Positions 1 to 5,915 of a stretch of DNA of 7,258 nt are shown here, one piece after another (within the stretch, counting starts at the first letter, position 1; each line of letters starts with the position of its first letter). A program made the translations under genes and the position numbers. The DNA is from an uncultured Ruminococcus sp. GTDB lineage: Bacteria > Bacillota > Clostridia > Oscillospirales > Ruminococcaceae. Under the pieces are notes generated by a model. It was not told the DNA's origin. It ran no database searches and saw nothing but the letters and a program-made list of their open reading frames with translations. The DNA lies in contig CALCRR010000100.1 in assembly GCA_937894495.1 (NCBI GenBank), positions 1-7,258 of the forward strand. Direction: 5' to 3'.

Positions 1-2006
1 CCGCCGTAAAGCTCCTCACCCGTCTGGATATCCGTCCACACACCGGTATCCGGGAGATAGAACTGCACATCGCCTTCCTCGTTGAATACGGGAGCTACAA
101 GAAGCGTATCACCTAGCATATACTGCCTGTCAAGAGAAAGAGCGGCGGGATCATTGGTATAATCCACTGCCATTGCGCGCATCATCGGCACGCCCGTGAT
201 ATGCGTCTCGACAGCATTTCTGAACAGGTACGGCATAAGCCTGCCTTTAAGCTTCGTGAAGTCGCGGACAACATCGCAGCTCTCTTCGTCGAAGTTCCAC
301 GGAACGCGGTAGGAGCTGTTGCCGTGCAGACGGGAGTGAGTCGACATAAGCCCGAACGCCGACCAGCGCTTGTACAGGTCAGGTGTGCCGGTAGCCTCAA
401 AGCCGGATATATCGTGGCTGAAGAAGCCGAAGCCGGATGCGCAGAGCGACAGTCCGCCGCGCAGGGTCTCCGCCATTGCGGAATATTCCGCCGCGCAGTC
501 GCCGCCCCAGTGTACGGGGAACTTCTGACCGCCTGCTGTTGCAGAACGTGCGAACAGGCAAGCCTTATTCTCGCCGTAATACTCCTTGAGCACATTGAAC
601 ACGCACTCGTTATAGAGGTAGGTATAGTAGTTGTGCATTTTTATGGGGTCAGAGCCGTCGAAATAAACTATATCTCTTGTGGGTATCCTCTCGCCGAAGT
701 CGGTCTTGAAGGTATCAACGCCCATTTCGCAGAGCTTTCTCAGATAGCCTGCGTACCACTTGCAGGCGTCGGGATTTGTAAAGTCAACAATAGCCATACC
801 CGGCTGCCACTCGTCGCACTGGAACACCGAGCCGTCGGTCCTTTTGATAAAGTAGCCGTTTTCCATACCCTCGTCAAACAGTCTCGATCTCTGACCGATA
901 TAGGGATTTATCCACACGCAGGTCTTAAGTCCCTTTGTCTCATGCAGTCTTTTCAGCAGACCCTCGGGGTCGGGGAACTGCTCTCTGTCCCACTCGAAGT
1001 TGCACCACTCGAAGCCCTTCATCCAGAAGCAGTCGAAGTGGAACACCTGCAGGGGGATATCTCTCTCAGCCATGCCGTCGATAAAGCCTGAGATAGTCTG
1101 CTCGTCATAGCTTGTGGTGAAGGAAGAGGTCAGCCACAGACCGAATGTGAATGCAGGAGGCAGTGAGGGCTTGCCTGTAAGGTCGGTATAGCCCTTGAGC
1201 ACCTCGGTAAGGTTCTCGCCGCCGAACACGAAATACTCCATATTCTCGCCGGGCAGGGTGAAGCTTACCTTTGATACTGTATCTGAGCACACCTCAAAGC
1301 TCACCTTATCGGAGCTGTTAACAAAAATGCCGTAGCCCCTTGATGATACATAGAAAGGCACAGATTTATATGACTGGTCTGAGCAGGTGCCGCCGTCGGC
1401 ATTCCATACCTCAACGTTAGAGCCGTTCTTGGTAAAGGTGGTGAACTTCTCGCCGAAGCCGTAGAAATACTCGCCCACGTTGGTATCGAGCTGCTCTCTT
1501 ATATAAGTTCTCTTGGGGTCGGCAGGATAGCTCCAGAAAGTCTCGTCAGCCTGGGTAGCCAGTCTTGCCTGCTGCTTGAAAGCGCTCTCGAAGATAACGC
1601 CGGTAGACCTCCAGCCGCCGCTGGTGAGCTTTTTATCCTTATAGTAATATGTAACGCTCCATGTCTCCTTAGATACCACCAGCTTGGTATTGCCTGTTAC
1701 CAGCACAGCCTCTTTATCGGTGATAGTTACCTCAGGCTTATAGCTGCCCTCGTTGAGCACGAAGTGAGGACCGTTATCAACATAGCCCTTATGGTGGGTG
1801 ATATTTACCTTGATGCAGTTTTCCTGAGTTGAGGTATAAGCTATCTCCAGGTTAGCGCTGCCCAGCATCATTGATCTGTTATAGACAACGAAGGGAGTAG
1901 CCACCACGAGGAAGCCGTTCTCGATAGGCTCTATCTCATAAGCCTGGTTTGCATAATTGACCTCATATCCTCTCTGATTGAGCCAAAATCCGTCAGCAAA
2001 TTTCAT
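1..2006 (-). CDS. yicI: GH31 alpha-xylosidase (YicI-like), 3' end cut by window edge
   Basis: Glycoside hydrolase family 31, closest by eye to E. coli YicI, which releases alpha-D-xylose from the non-reducing end of xyloglucan-type oligosaccharides with retention. The frame runs unbroken for 668 codons from ATG at 2006-2004 to the left edge; YicI is about 770 residues, so roughly 100 C-terminal residues lie outside. An N-terminal beta-sandwich (about 1-280) is followed by the catalytic barrel. The nucleophile is Asp436 in KTDFGERIP and the acid/base is Asp503 in HWGGDC. Their spacing of 67 is almost that of YicI (416/482). Also visible are FARSA, LRGGLS, SHDISGFE, HSRLHG and YRVPW, and the C-terminal LDRQYMLGD. 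There is no signal peptide, so it is probably cytoplasmic. An AAGGAGG ribosome site (2023-2017) sits 10 nt before the ATG. Codon use changes abruptly in the last third (see findings). Another alpha-glucosidase-type specificity is possible, but KTDFGERIP favours xylosidase. The symbol is by similarity. Confidence 0.93.
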   Translation of the reverse strand, partial: MKFADGFWLNQRGYEVNYANQAYEIEPIENGFLVVATPFVVYNRSMMLGSANLEIAYTSTQENCIKVNITHHKGYVDNGPHFVLNEGSYKPEVTITDKEAVLVTGNTKLVVSKETWSVTYYYKDKKLTSGGWRSTGVIFESAFKQQARLATQADETFWSYPADPKRTYIREQLDTNVGEYFYGFGEKFTTFTKNGSNVEVWNADGGTCSDQSYKSVPFYVSSRGYGIFVNSSDKVSFEVCSDTVSKVSFTLPGENMEYFVFGGENLTEVLKGYTDLTGKPSLPPAFTFGLWLTSSFTTSYDEQTISGFIDGMAERDIPLQVFHFDCFWMKGFEWCNFEWDREQFPDPEGLLKRLHETKGLKTCVWINPYIGQRSRLFDEGMENGYFIKRTDGSVFQCDEWQPGMAIVDFTNPDACKWYAGYLRKLCEMGVDTFKTDFGERIPTRDIVYFDGSDPIKMHNYYTYLYNECVFNVLKEYYGENKACLFARSATAGGQKFPVHWGGDCAAEYSAMAETLRGGLSLCASGFGFFSHDISGFEATGTPDLYKRWSAFGLMSTHSRLHGNSSYRVPWNFDEESCDVVRDFTKLKGRLMPYLFRNAVETHITGVPMMRAMAVDYTNDPAALSLDRQYMLGDTLLVAPVFNEEGDVQFYLPDTGVWTDIQTGEELYG

Positions 2007-2016
2007 AGGTTTAAAA

Positions 2017-2023
2017 CCTCCTT
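2017..2023 (-). promoter_or_regulatory. Ribosome binding site of the GH31 gene
   Basis: AAGGAGG on the minus strand, a near-perfect anti-Shine-Dalgarno match, 10 nt before the ATG. It fixes the start at 2006. The upstream leader (2027-2060 on the minus strand) is A/T-rich. Confidence 0.85.
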
Positions 2024-2053
2024 GTAAAAATATTTATAATGTTCTGAAAGTAT

Positions 2054-2095
2054 AAAAAAATGAAAGCGGCACAAAACCACGGTGTTTGCCGCCTT
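2054..2095 (-). terminator. Intrinsic-terminator-like hairpin in the GH31 leader (possible attenuator)
   Basis: Read on the minus strand, AAGGCGGCA (2095-2087) pairs with TGCCGCTTT (2071-2063), giving nine pairs with one G-U. An irregular inner part and a small CGTG-containing loop follow. After the stem come C and A, then seven T's (2060-2054). The shape is that of a Rho-independent terminator, but it lies 48-89 nt before the GH31 start codon with no gene upstream of it on that strand. It may therefore attenuate GH31 transcription, or end a short untranslated transcript from further upstream. No alternative antiterminator pairing was identified. Confidence 0.55.
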
Positions 2096-2104
2096 GTTAT
2101 ATAT

Positions 2105-2133
2105 ATTTTATATTATTTCACTTAAAATTGCAA
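2105..2133 (-). promoter_or_regulatory. Candidate sigma-70-type promoter, GH31-proximal
   Basis: On the minus strand, TTGCAA (2133-2128), a 17-nt spacer, then TAAAAT (2110-2105). Transcription would start near 2098, so the transcript would run almost at once into the terminator-like hairpin at 2095-2054. The region is A/T-rich, so chance matches are likely. Confidence 0.35.
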
Positions 2134-2211
2134 TAGCAAAAAACTAATTTGTACAATTTTTTTAAGTTTTAGCCACACTTTATGCTGAATTTTTCTTGAA
2201 TTAGTTTTATC

Positions 2212-2240
2212 TTTATATAATTTTTTTGACATTTATGTAA
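2212..2240 (-). promoter_or_regulatory. Candidate GH31-distal promoter overlapping a palindrome
   Basis: On the minus strand, TTACAT (2240-2235), a 17-nt spacer, then TATAAA (2217-2212). The -35 box is one arm of the perfect inverted repeat at 2235-2250, so a repressor bound there would block this promoter. It would give a leader of about 200 nt that includes the terminator-like hairpin. This is inferred from box spacing alone in A/T-rich DNA. Confidence 0.35.
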
Positions 2241-2250
2241 TCCTTTACAT
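2235..2250. promoter_or_regulatory. 16-bp operator-like palindrome
   Basis: ATGTAA, four bases (TCCT), then TTACAT: a perfect 6-bp inverted repeat. The size and symmetry suit a dimeric regulator. It lies upstream of the glycosidase gene and covers the -35 box of a candidate promoter. No regulator gene is adjacent, and it does not match a catabolite-repression (cre) site well. Confidence 0.35.
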
Positions 2251-2390
2251 GAAACATCTGAGGGCTGGCAGCGGCAGCAAAGGTCTGAGAAAACTCCACA
2301 CAACTTTAATAGGGCAATATTAAATTCAATCAGTATTTCCTGAAGCGCACAAAGTCATCATTTACCAAGGTTGGCGCAGCCATCGAAATA

Positions 2391-2412
2391 CTAGGGTGTG
2401 TTGACACCCTAG
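2391..2412. repeat. Perfect 9-bp stem-loop flanked by direct GCAGCCA repeats
   Basis: CTAGGGTGT (2391-2399), loop GTTG, then ACACCCTAG (2404-2412). The 7-mer GCAGCCA occurs on both sides, at 2376-2382 and 2412-2418. A second, outer pairing of GGCGC (2373-2377) with GCGCC (2424-2428) could enclose it. There is no T-run after the stem, so it is not a normal terminator. It could be a structured RNA, a protein-binding site, or part of a small repeated element. Confidence 0.6.
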
Positions 2413-2426
2413 CAGCCACAAAAGCG

Positions 2427-2551
2427 CCCCCAGCTATTAGAGGCAAGAGGTAAGAAGCAAGAGGCAAGAGAATTCCCAATCGATCAAAGTATGAAAAGAG
2501 GACTCTTGCTTCTTGCCTCTAGTCTCTTGCTTCTAGAGGGACAGGTGGGGG
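2427..2551. repeat. Long imperfect inverted repeat made of AAGAGGC/AAGAAGC heptamers
   Basis: The left arm reads as successive heptamers TAGAGGC, AAGAGGT, AAGAAGC, AAGAGGC and AAGAG (2438-2470). The right arm (2503-2536) is the same kind of heptamer tract in reverse orientation: CTCTTGC, TTCTTGC, CTCTAGT, CTCTTGC. Aligned end to end, 27 of 34 positions are complementary. Outside them, CCCCCA (2427-2432) pairs with TGGGGG (2546-2551), so the element closes as one ~125-nt stem-loop around a 32-nt non-repeated centre (2471-2502). Heptamer tandem repeats are known in intergenic DNA of several bacterial groups, for example the STRR repeats of cyanobacteria. Here the inverted arrangement is the notable part. 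Confidence 0.75.
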
Positions 2552-2562
2552 AAATAAAAAAG

Positions 2563-2588
2563 TGAGAGTTTTTTTGATTTCAAACGTC
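2563..2588 (+). promoter_or_regulatory. Candidate ECF-sigma promoter, possibly autoregulatory
   Basis: TGAGAG (2563-2568), a 16-nt spacer that opens with a run of nine T's but for one G, then CGTC (2585-2588). Many ECF sigma factors recognise TGAAAC-like -35 and CGTC/CGTA -10 boxes about 16 nt apart, often with a T-tract in the spacer. The -35 box here matches four of six positions. It would give a leader of roughly 165 nt before the sigma gene. That the downstream sigma factor uses it is an inference. Confidence 0.4.
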
Positions 2589-2612
2589 TAATAAACAGAA
2601 GAGGGGGAACTC

Positions 2613-2630
2613 ATGAGTCGGCGCTTCTGA
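2613..2630 (+). CDS. Five-codon mini-ORF (MSRRF) in the sigma-gene leader
   Basis: ATG AGT CGG CGC TTC TGA, preceded by GAGGGGG (2601-2607) five bases upstream, a good ribosome site. If transcription starts near 2595 from the ECF-like promoter, this would be the first translated frame of the sigma-factor mRNA and could act as a leader peptide. It is too short to exclude chance; conservation would decide it. Confidence 0.2.
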   Translation: MSRRF

Positions 2631-2744
2631 AAAGCACGGTTTTTGTGTACACAGATCCCTGTCTCTTGTTTTTTACCGGGGCGTGACTGAACGGCGGTGA
2701 TCTGTTGCTCTGTCCGTAAGGTCCGCTTTATGATCTTGCTTATG

Positions 2745-2752
2745 AAAGGGGG
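2745..2752 (+). promoter_or_regulatory. Ribosome binding site of the sigma-factor gene
   Basis: AAAGGGGG, 8 nt before the ATG at 2761. It supports this start; no other in-frame ATG upstream has a comparable site. Confidence 0.75.
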
Positions 2753-2760
2753 ATAAAGCT

Positions 2761-3315
2761 ATGGATAAGGGCGGCGAAGCCTATTACAGATTTTTGCAGG
2801 GCGATAAGGGCGGCATGGTGGATATAATAAAGCTATACAGCGACGGACTTACGCTTTACATAAACGAATTTACCGATAACATCGGTCTTGCCGAGGAGAT
2901 AATGGAGGAGGTGTTTTTCAGGCTGACGGTGAAAAAGCCCAGGTTCGCCGGAAAAAGCAGCTTTAAGACCTGGCTTTATGCCATTGGCAGGAATACCGCT
3001 GCGGACTGTCTCAGAAAACGCTCAAAGCTTTCTGACAAGCCTGTTGACGAATATGCAGACCTCGCCGACCTTAAAAGTCTGGAGGAGAACTATCTTGCCC
3101 AGGAGAGAAAAATAGCTCTGCACAGGGCAATGAGAAGGCTCAGGGAGGAGTACAGGCAGGTGCTGTATCTCACCTTTTTTGAGGGCTTTTCAAACGCAGA
3201 GACCGCAAGGATAATGAAAAAAAGCAAGCGGCAGATAGAAAACCTTGCTTACCGTGCCAAGGGCTCGCTCAGAACAGAGCTTGAAAAGGAGGGCATTACT
3301 TATGAGGAACTATGA
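2761..3315 (+). CDS. ECF-type RNA polymerase sigma factor (sigma-70 family)
   Basis: A 184-residue sigma factor with only regions 2 and 4, the usual size for extracytoplasmic-function sigma factors. Region 2 covers about residues 12-87 and ends in the core- and -10-binding stretch FKTWLYAIGRNTAADCLRKR (68-87). After an acidic linker comes region 4 (about 117-172), whose helix-turn-helix is marked by EGFSNAETARIMKKSKRQIE, followed by NLAYRAKGSL. It directs RNA polymerase to a dedicated promoter set when released from its partner. Its 3' end overlaps the next gene by 14 nt, implying translational coupling. A possible self-recognised promoter lies upstream at 2563-2588. The ECF subgroup and the signal cannot be read from the sequence. 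Confidence 0.92.
   Translation: MDKGGEAYYRFLQGDKGGMVDIIKLYSDGLTLYINEFTDNIGLAEEIMEEVFFRLTVKKPRFAGKSSFKTWLYAIGRNTAADCLRKRSKLSDKPVDEYADLADLKSLEENYLAQERKIALHRAMRRLREEYRQVLYLTFFEGFSNAETARIMKKSKRQIENLAYRAKGSLRTELEKEGITYEEL
3285..3293 (+). promoter_or_regulatory. Ribosome binding site of the membrane partner, inside the sigma gene
   Basis: AAAGGAGGG lies within the last codons of the sigma-factor gene, 8 nt before the ATG at 3302. It decides the start of the second gene and ties the output of the two proteins. Confidence 0.85.
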
Positions 3316-4513
3316 AGAGATAGCAGACAGAGTTTTTCAAAGGGCAGAACGATACGAAAATGAAAAGATAAAACAAAAGGCTGCGGTGAAGCGCAGCGGC
3401 ATACCCATTGCCGTCTGCATAGCGGCGGTGGGTGCGGCAACGGGGTGGCTTATGTATACAAAGCCATTTGCCCGTGTGAATACAGACGATAAAACGGATA
3501 GGACAGGTTCATTCTCGGCGGATAATTCGGAGTACGCCATTGCCGGCGGCAGCACCGACGCAGGGGGAGATTTAGACGGCGACCCCGAGGGCTACTCGGT
3601 GGGAGCTGATACAGAGACAGGCGATGAAAACACATCAGGGGGCTATGCCCAGTATGACCCCGAGACTGATATCGTCACCGAATATGACGCCGACGGCAAT
3701 GTGATAAGGTCATACTACAATGAAGCTCCCCATGACCAAAACCCCGACACCGACGATTATGAGGAGGACATTGCGGCGGAATATGACTGGAACGGGCTGG
3801 AGCCTTATGAGCAGTACACCGGTCTGGAGCTTTACGGGAATGTGTACACCACCAGGTGCGCCGCCGCAGCCGATGACAGCATAAAGGGGCTCATGGAAAG
3901 CGGCATGGTCCTGCATGGTTATGACTACACCGACGATAAGGAGTACAGCACAGCGGCAGATGTTTACGCTATCGAGGGCATTTCTCACGCCTGCGCCGTG
4001 GCGGTGAAGTTTGCACAGTCAGAGGGCTATTACATCTACATAAATACCGGCTACTCCCCCGAAACGCTGGGGCAGCTCATTGATGACCTGAGCCTGCGTG
4101 ATAATATGAGCTTCGGCAGGATCTATATCGAGGACTACACCGACCCCGACAACATATTCACCGAGGAATACAGCGAAATTGACAGCAGCGATATCTGGGA
4201 TATGCTCCTTGACGACCCCACAGCCCCGTCGCTCCCCGACTATGACGACAGGGAGAAATACGACGGCATTATCGACTACAGCTACAAGACCAGACTGGAT
4301 ATCAGCATTGACATACCCATACTCGGCTATGAGAACATTGCAATGTGGACAGACGAAAACGGATATTTGCAGACAAACATTTTAGACACGGGAAAATATT
4401 TCTGCATTGGAGAAGAAAAAGCGGAGAATTTCAAGAACTATGTGAGAGAGAACTATACGGGCACTACAGAGACCTGCAGTGCCGCAGAAGAGGACGGAGA
4501 TATACTTGAATAG
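3302..4513 (+). CDS. Single-pass membrane protein, putative anti-sigma partner
   Basis: A 403-residue protein starting at ATG 3302. This start is preferred to an in-frame ATG at 3245 because AAAGGAGGG (3285-3293) lies 8 nt before it and the 3245 start would overlap the sigma gene much further. A charged 32-residue N-terminus (EEIADRVFQRAERYENEKIKQ) is followed by one hydrophobic segment (about 33-53). Then comes an Asp/Glu/Tyr/Gly-rich stretch (about 60-170) and a mixed alpha/beta-looking C-terminal domain. The order suggests a cytoplasmic sigma-binding tail, one membrane pass, and a large outside sensor. The gene overlaps the sigma gene, the classic place for an anti-sigma factor. However, no HxxxCxxC zinc anti-sigma motif is visible, and I do not recognise the outer domain. 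It could be another sigma-linked membrane protein. The role is inferred from context. Confidence 0.75.
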   Translation: MRNYEEIADRVFQRAERYENEKIKQKAAVKRSGIPIAVCIAAVGAATGWLMYTKPFARVNTDDKTDRTGSFSADNSEYAIAGGSTDAGGDLDGDPEGYSVGADTETGDENTSGGYAQYDPETDIVTEYDADGNVIRSYYNEAPHDQNPDTDDYEEDIAAEYDWNGLEPYEQYTGLELYGNVYTTRCAAAADDSIKGLMESGMVLHGYDYTDDKEYSTAADVYAIEGISHACAVAVKFAQSEGYYIYINTGYSPETLGQLIDDLSLRDNMSFGRIYIEDYTDPDNIFTEEYSEIDSSDIWDMLLDDPTAPSLPDYDDREKYDGIIDYSYKTRLDISIDIPILGYENIAMWTDENGYLQTNILDTGKYFCIGEEKAENFKNYVRENYTGTTETCSAAEEDGDILE

Positions 4514-4539
4514 AAGCAGCAGATAAGCTGTCAAGGCAC

Positions 4540-4578
4540 AAAATAACACCCCTCCGCAATTCGGAGAGGTGTTATTTT
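4540..4578. terminator. Bidirectional intrinsic terminator between convergent genes
   Basis: AAAATAACACCCCTCCG (4540-4556), loop CAATT, then CGGAGAGGTGTTATTTT (4562-4578): a 17-bp stem with one mismatch. A-rich and T-rich ends flank the GC core, so it works for the plus-strand sigma operon and for the minus-strand CapA operon. It begins 26 nt after the plus-strand stop at 4513 and directly abuts the minus-strand stop at 4580-4582. Confidence 0.92.
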
Positions 4579-4579
4579 A

Positions 4580-5851
4580 TTATTCGATACTAAGAAATTC
4601 CTCGGGGATATATGACAAACACTGCTCTACAGTATCTCTGGTGAAGCCGTAGACGTAGTTTGCATAGAACAGGTCGTCGGTGTATTCTGCGTAGGGGTAA
4701 ACTGCGCAGTTGTACCAGTCGCCGTCGTAGCTGTCAGCCTCAAAGTGGGATATAACGGGTATCGCCTTTACATTCTCAAAGGTGACGCTGCCGCTGTCGG
4801 GGTCTTTTATTATGTTCATTTTGCCCACTATGCCCACAAGGGATTTTATATCATACATGGTGGAGATAAAGTTGCCCAGACCGTAGTAGACAAATGCCTG
4901 ACCGCCGTCGGGCTTGTCGATATACTCGCAGGTACTTATGGTGTGCGCCTGTGTGCCTATTATAAGGTCAGCGCCCCACTCCACCAGCTTGGGGGTTATC
5001 TCTATCTGCTGCTGGTTGAGCTCGTTCATTATCTCAGTGCCGTAGTGACAGGATACCACCACCACATCGGCAAGCTCGTCAGCTCTTTCTATCTGCTCCT
5101 TTATCCTGTCCTCTTCTTCAAGGTAGACCACTGCGCCGGGGTCGTCCTCGCCGAGATAGATATAGTTGGTATGCTCCATATAGCCCAGAAAAGCGAAGGT
5201 TATGCCGTTTACCTCCATAGTCTTTATGTCCTCGGCATCCTCCTCGCTGCGGTAAGCGCCGTAGTGCACCACGGGCTTGGTATCCCAGTAATCCAGCGAG
5301 CTTATAAGACCCTCTGCACCCATATCCAGCACATGGTTGTTGCTCATGGATATAACGTTGAAGCCCAGCTCCACCGCCTTATCACCCACAGCCGTGGGCG
5401 AGCAGAACATGGGATAGCTCTGGGGCTCGTAGGCGTCGGTGACCAGTGTCTCCTGATTGAGGATAGCCAGATCAACGCCGTCGAAATACCTCTCAACGTG
5501 CTCATACGCCCGGGTGAAGTCATAGTGGTCCTCATTGCCCAGCCGCCAGGCTTCTTTATAGATGTTATCGTGTATCAGGTTATCGCCTGCACACAAAAAG
5601 CTTACGCTGTAGGAGGGCTCGGGCTCATTGCTTTTTGCAGGCTTTTTTCCGCCGCCCTGCTCACCGTTCTGCGTGTCTCCCTTGGGAGTTATCTCCTCGG
5701 GGGAGGTGGTCACTGCTGAGGGCTTGGGGTCGTCCTTGCCGTTATCCAGCCCTGCGTGGTCTCTTACCCCTGCGCTGCCGCAGCCTGCTGACGATACAGC
5801 CAGCACCGCCGCACTTATCAGTGCCGCCAGCTTATGCGCTTTAAGCTTCAT
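4580..5851 (-). CDS. capA: CapA-family lipoprotein (PGA_cap metallophosphatase fold)
   Basis: A 423-residue exported lipoprotein of the CapA/YwtB family (PGA_cap domain), a calcineurin-like phosphatase fold. In Bacillus, relatives take part in poly-gamma-glutamate capsule production or retention. A type II signal peptide (MKLKAHKLAALISAAVLAVS) ends in SSAGC, with lipidated Cys24. A hydrophilic Pro/Gly/Lys-rich linker (25-80) tethers the domain. Domain motifs in order are AGDNLIHD (88-95), NQET (132-135), SNNHVLD (170-176), CHYG (268-271), GTQAH (299-303) and YGLGNF (323-328), carrying the expected Asp, Asn and His metal ligands. AGGAG (5863-5859) is 7 nt before the ATG. No capB, capC or other capsule gene is in the window, so a polyglutamate role is unproven; many gut Firmicutes carry lone CapA lipoproteins. 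It is probably co-transcribed with the DUF1015 gene upstream. The symbol is by family. Confidence 0.9.
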   Translation of the reverse strand: MKLKAHKLAALISAAVLAVSSAGCGSAGVRDHAGLDNGKDDPKPSAVTTSPEEITPKGDTQNGEQGGGKKPAKSNEPEPSYSVSFLCAGDNLIHDNIYKEAWRLGNEDHYDFTRAYEHVERYFDGVDLAILNQETLVTDAYEPQSYPMFCSPTAVGDKAVELGFNVISMSNNHVLDMGAEGLISSLDYWDTKPVVHYGAYRSEEDAEDIKTMEVNGITFAFLGYMEHTNYIYLGEDDPGAVVYLEEEDRIKEQIERADELADVVVVSCHYGTEIMNELNQQQIEITPKLVEWGADLIIGTQAHTISTCEYIDKPDGGQAFVYYGLGNFISTMYDIKSLVGIVGKMNIIKDPDSGSVTFENVKAIPVISHFEADSYDGDWYNCAVYPYAEYTDDLFYANYVYGFTRDTVEQCLSYIPEEFLSIE

Positions 5852-5915
5852 TTACATTCTCCTCTCTCAGATGTCTTGTTTCAGAGGTTTCCCTTTTTCG
5901 GCTGACATACTGCTT

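Larger units (their letters stand above)
2007..2760. other. 754-bp divergent intergenic region without a convincing gene
   Basis: This region separates the GH31 gene (minus) from the sigma-factor gene (plus). From left to right it holds the GH31 leader and promoter candidates (2007-2250), a stretch with no assignable function (2251-2370), a perfect 9-bp hairpin (2391-2412), a heptamer-built inverted repeat (2427-2551), an ECF-type promoter candidate (2563-2588), a five-codon mini-ORF (2613-2630) and the sigma-gene ribosome site (2745-2752). One plus frame is open for 46 codons (2313-2450) but has no ATG, GTG or TTG start and no ribosome site. No tRNA, known riboswitch or CRISPR array was recognised. 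Confidence 0.7.

Noticed and set aside
201..1091. Plus-strand open frame of 296 codons
   Set aside because: It lies antisense to the GH31 gene, whose minus-strand frame contains the family's catalytic motifs throughout. The plus translation has no recognisable domain and no ribosome site.
2427..2551. CRISPR array
   Set aside because: The repeats are degenerate heptamers without unique spacers of even length, and the two tracts are in inverted orientation. No cas gene is present.
2251..2560. Insertion sequence remnant
   Set aside because: No transposase motif, no matching terminal inverted repeats and no target-site duplication could be found at the limits of the region. A small nonautonomous repeat remains possible but unsupported.
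2631..2760. Riboswitch in the sigma-gene leader
   Set aside because: Short complementary pieces such as GCGG/CCGC occur, but no conserved core of a known riboswitch class was recognised.
3245..3301. Upstream ATG extending the membrane partner by 19 residues
   Set aside because: The extension is the sigma gene read in another frame. The ATG at 3302 has a strong ribosome site at the right distance and gives the usual short overlap.
3710..3988. Minus-strand frame of 92 codons with hydrophobic stretches
   Set aside because: It is antisense to the membrane partner; the apparent hydrophobicity reflects complement codons of an Asp/Glu/Tyr-rich protein.
4745..5719. Plus-strand open frame of 324 codons
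   Set aside because: It is fully antisense to the CapA gene. It arises because the GC-biased third positions of CapA leave the opposite frame open; no domain or ribosome site supports it.
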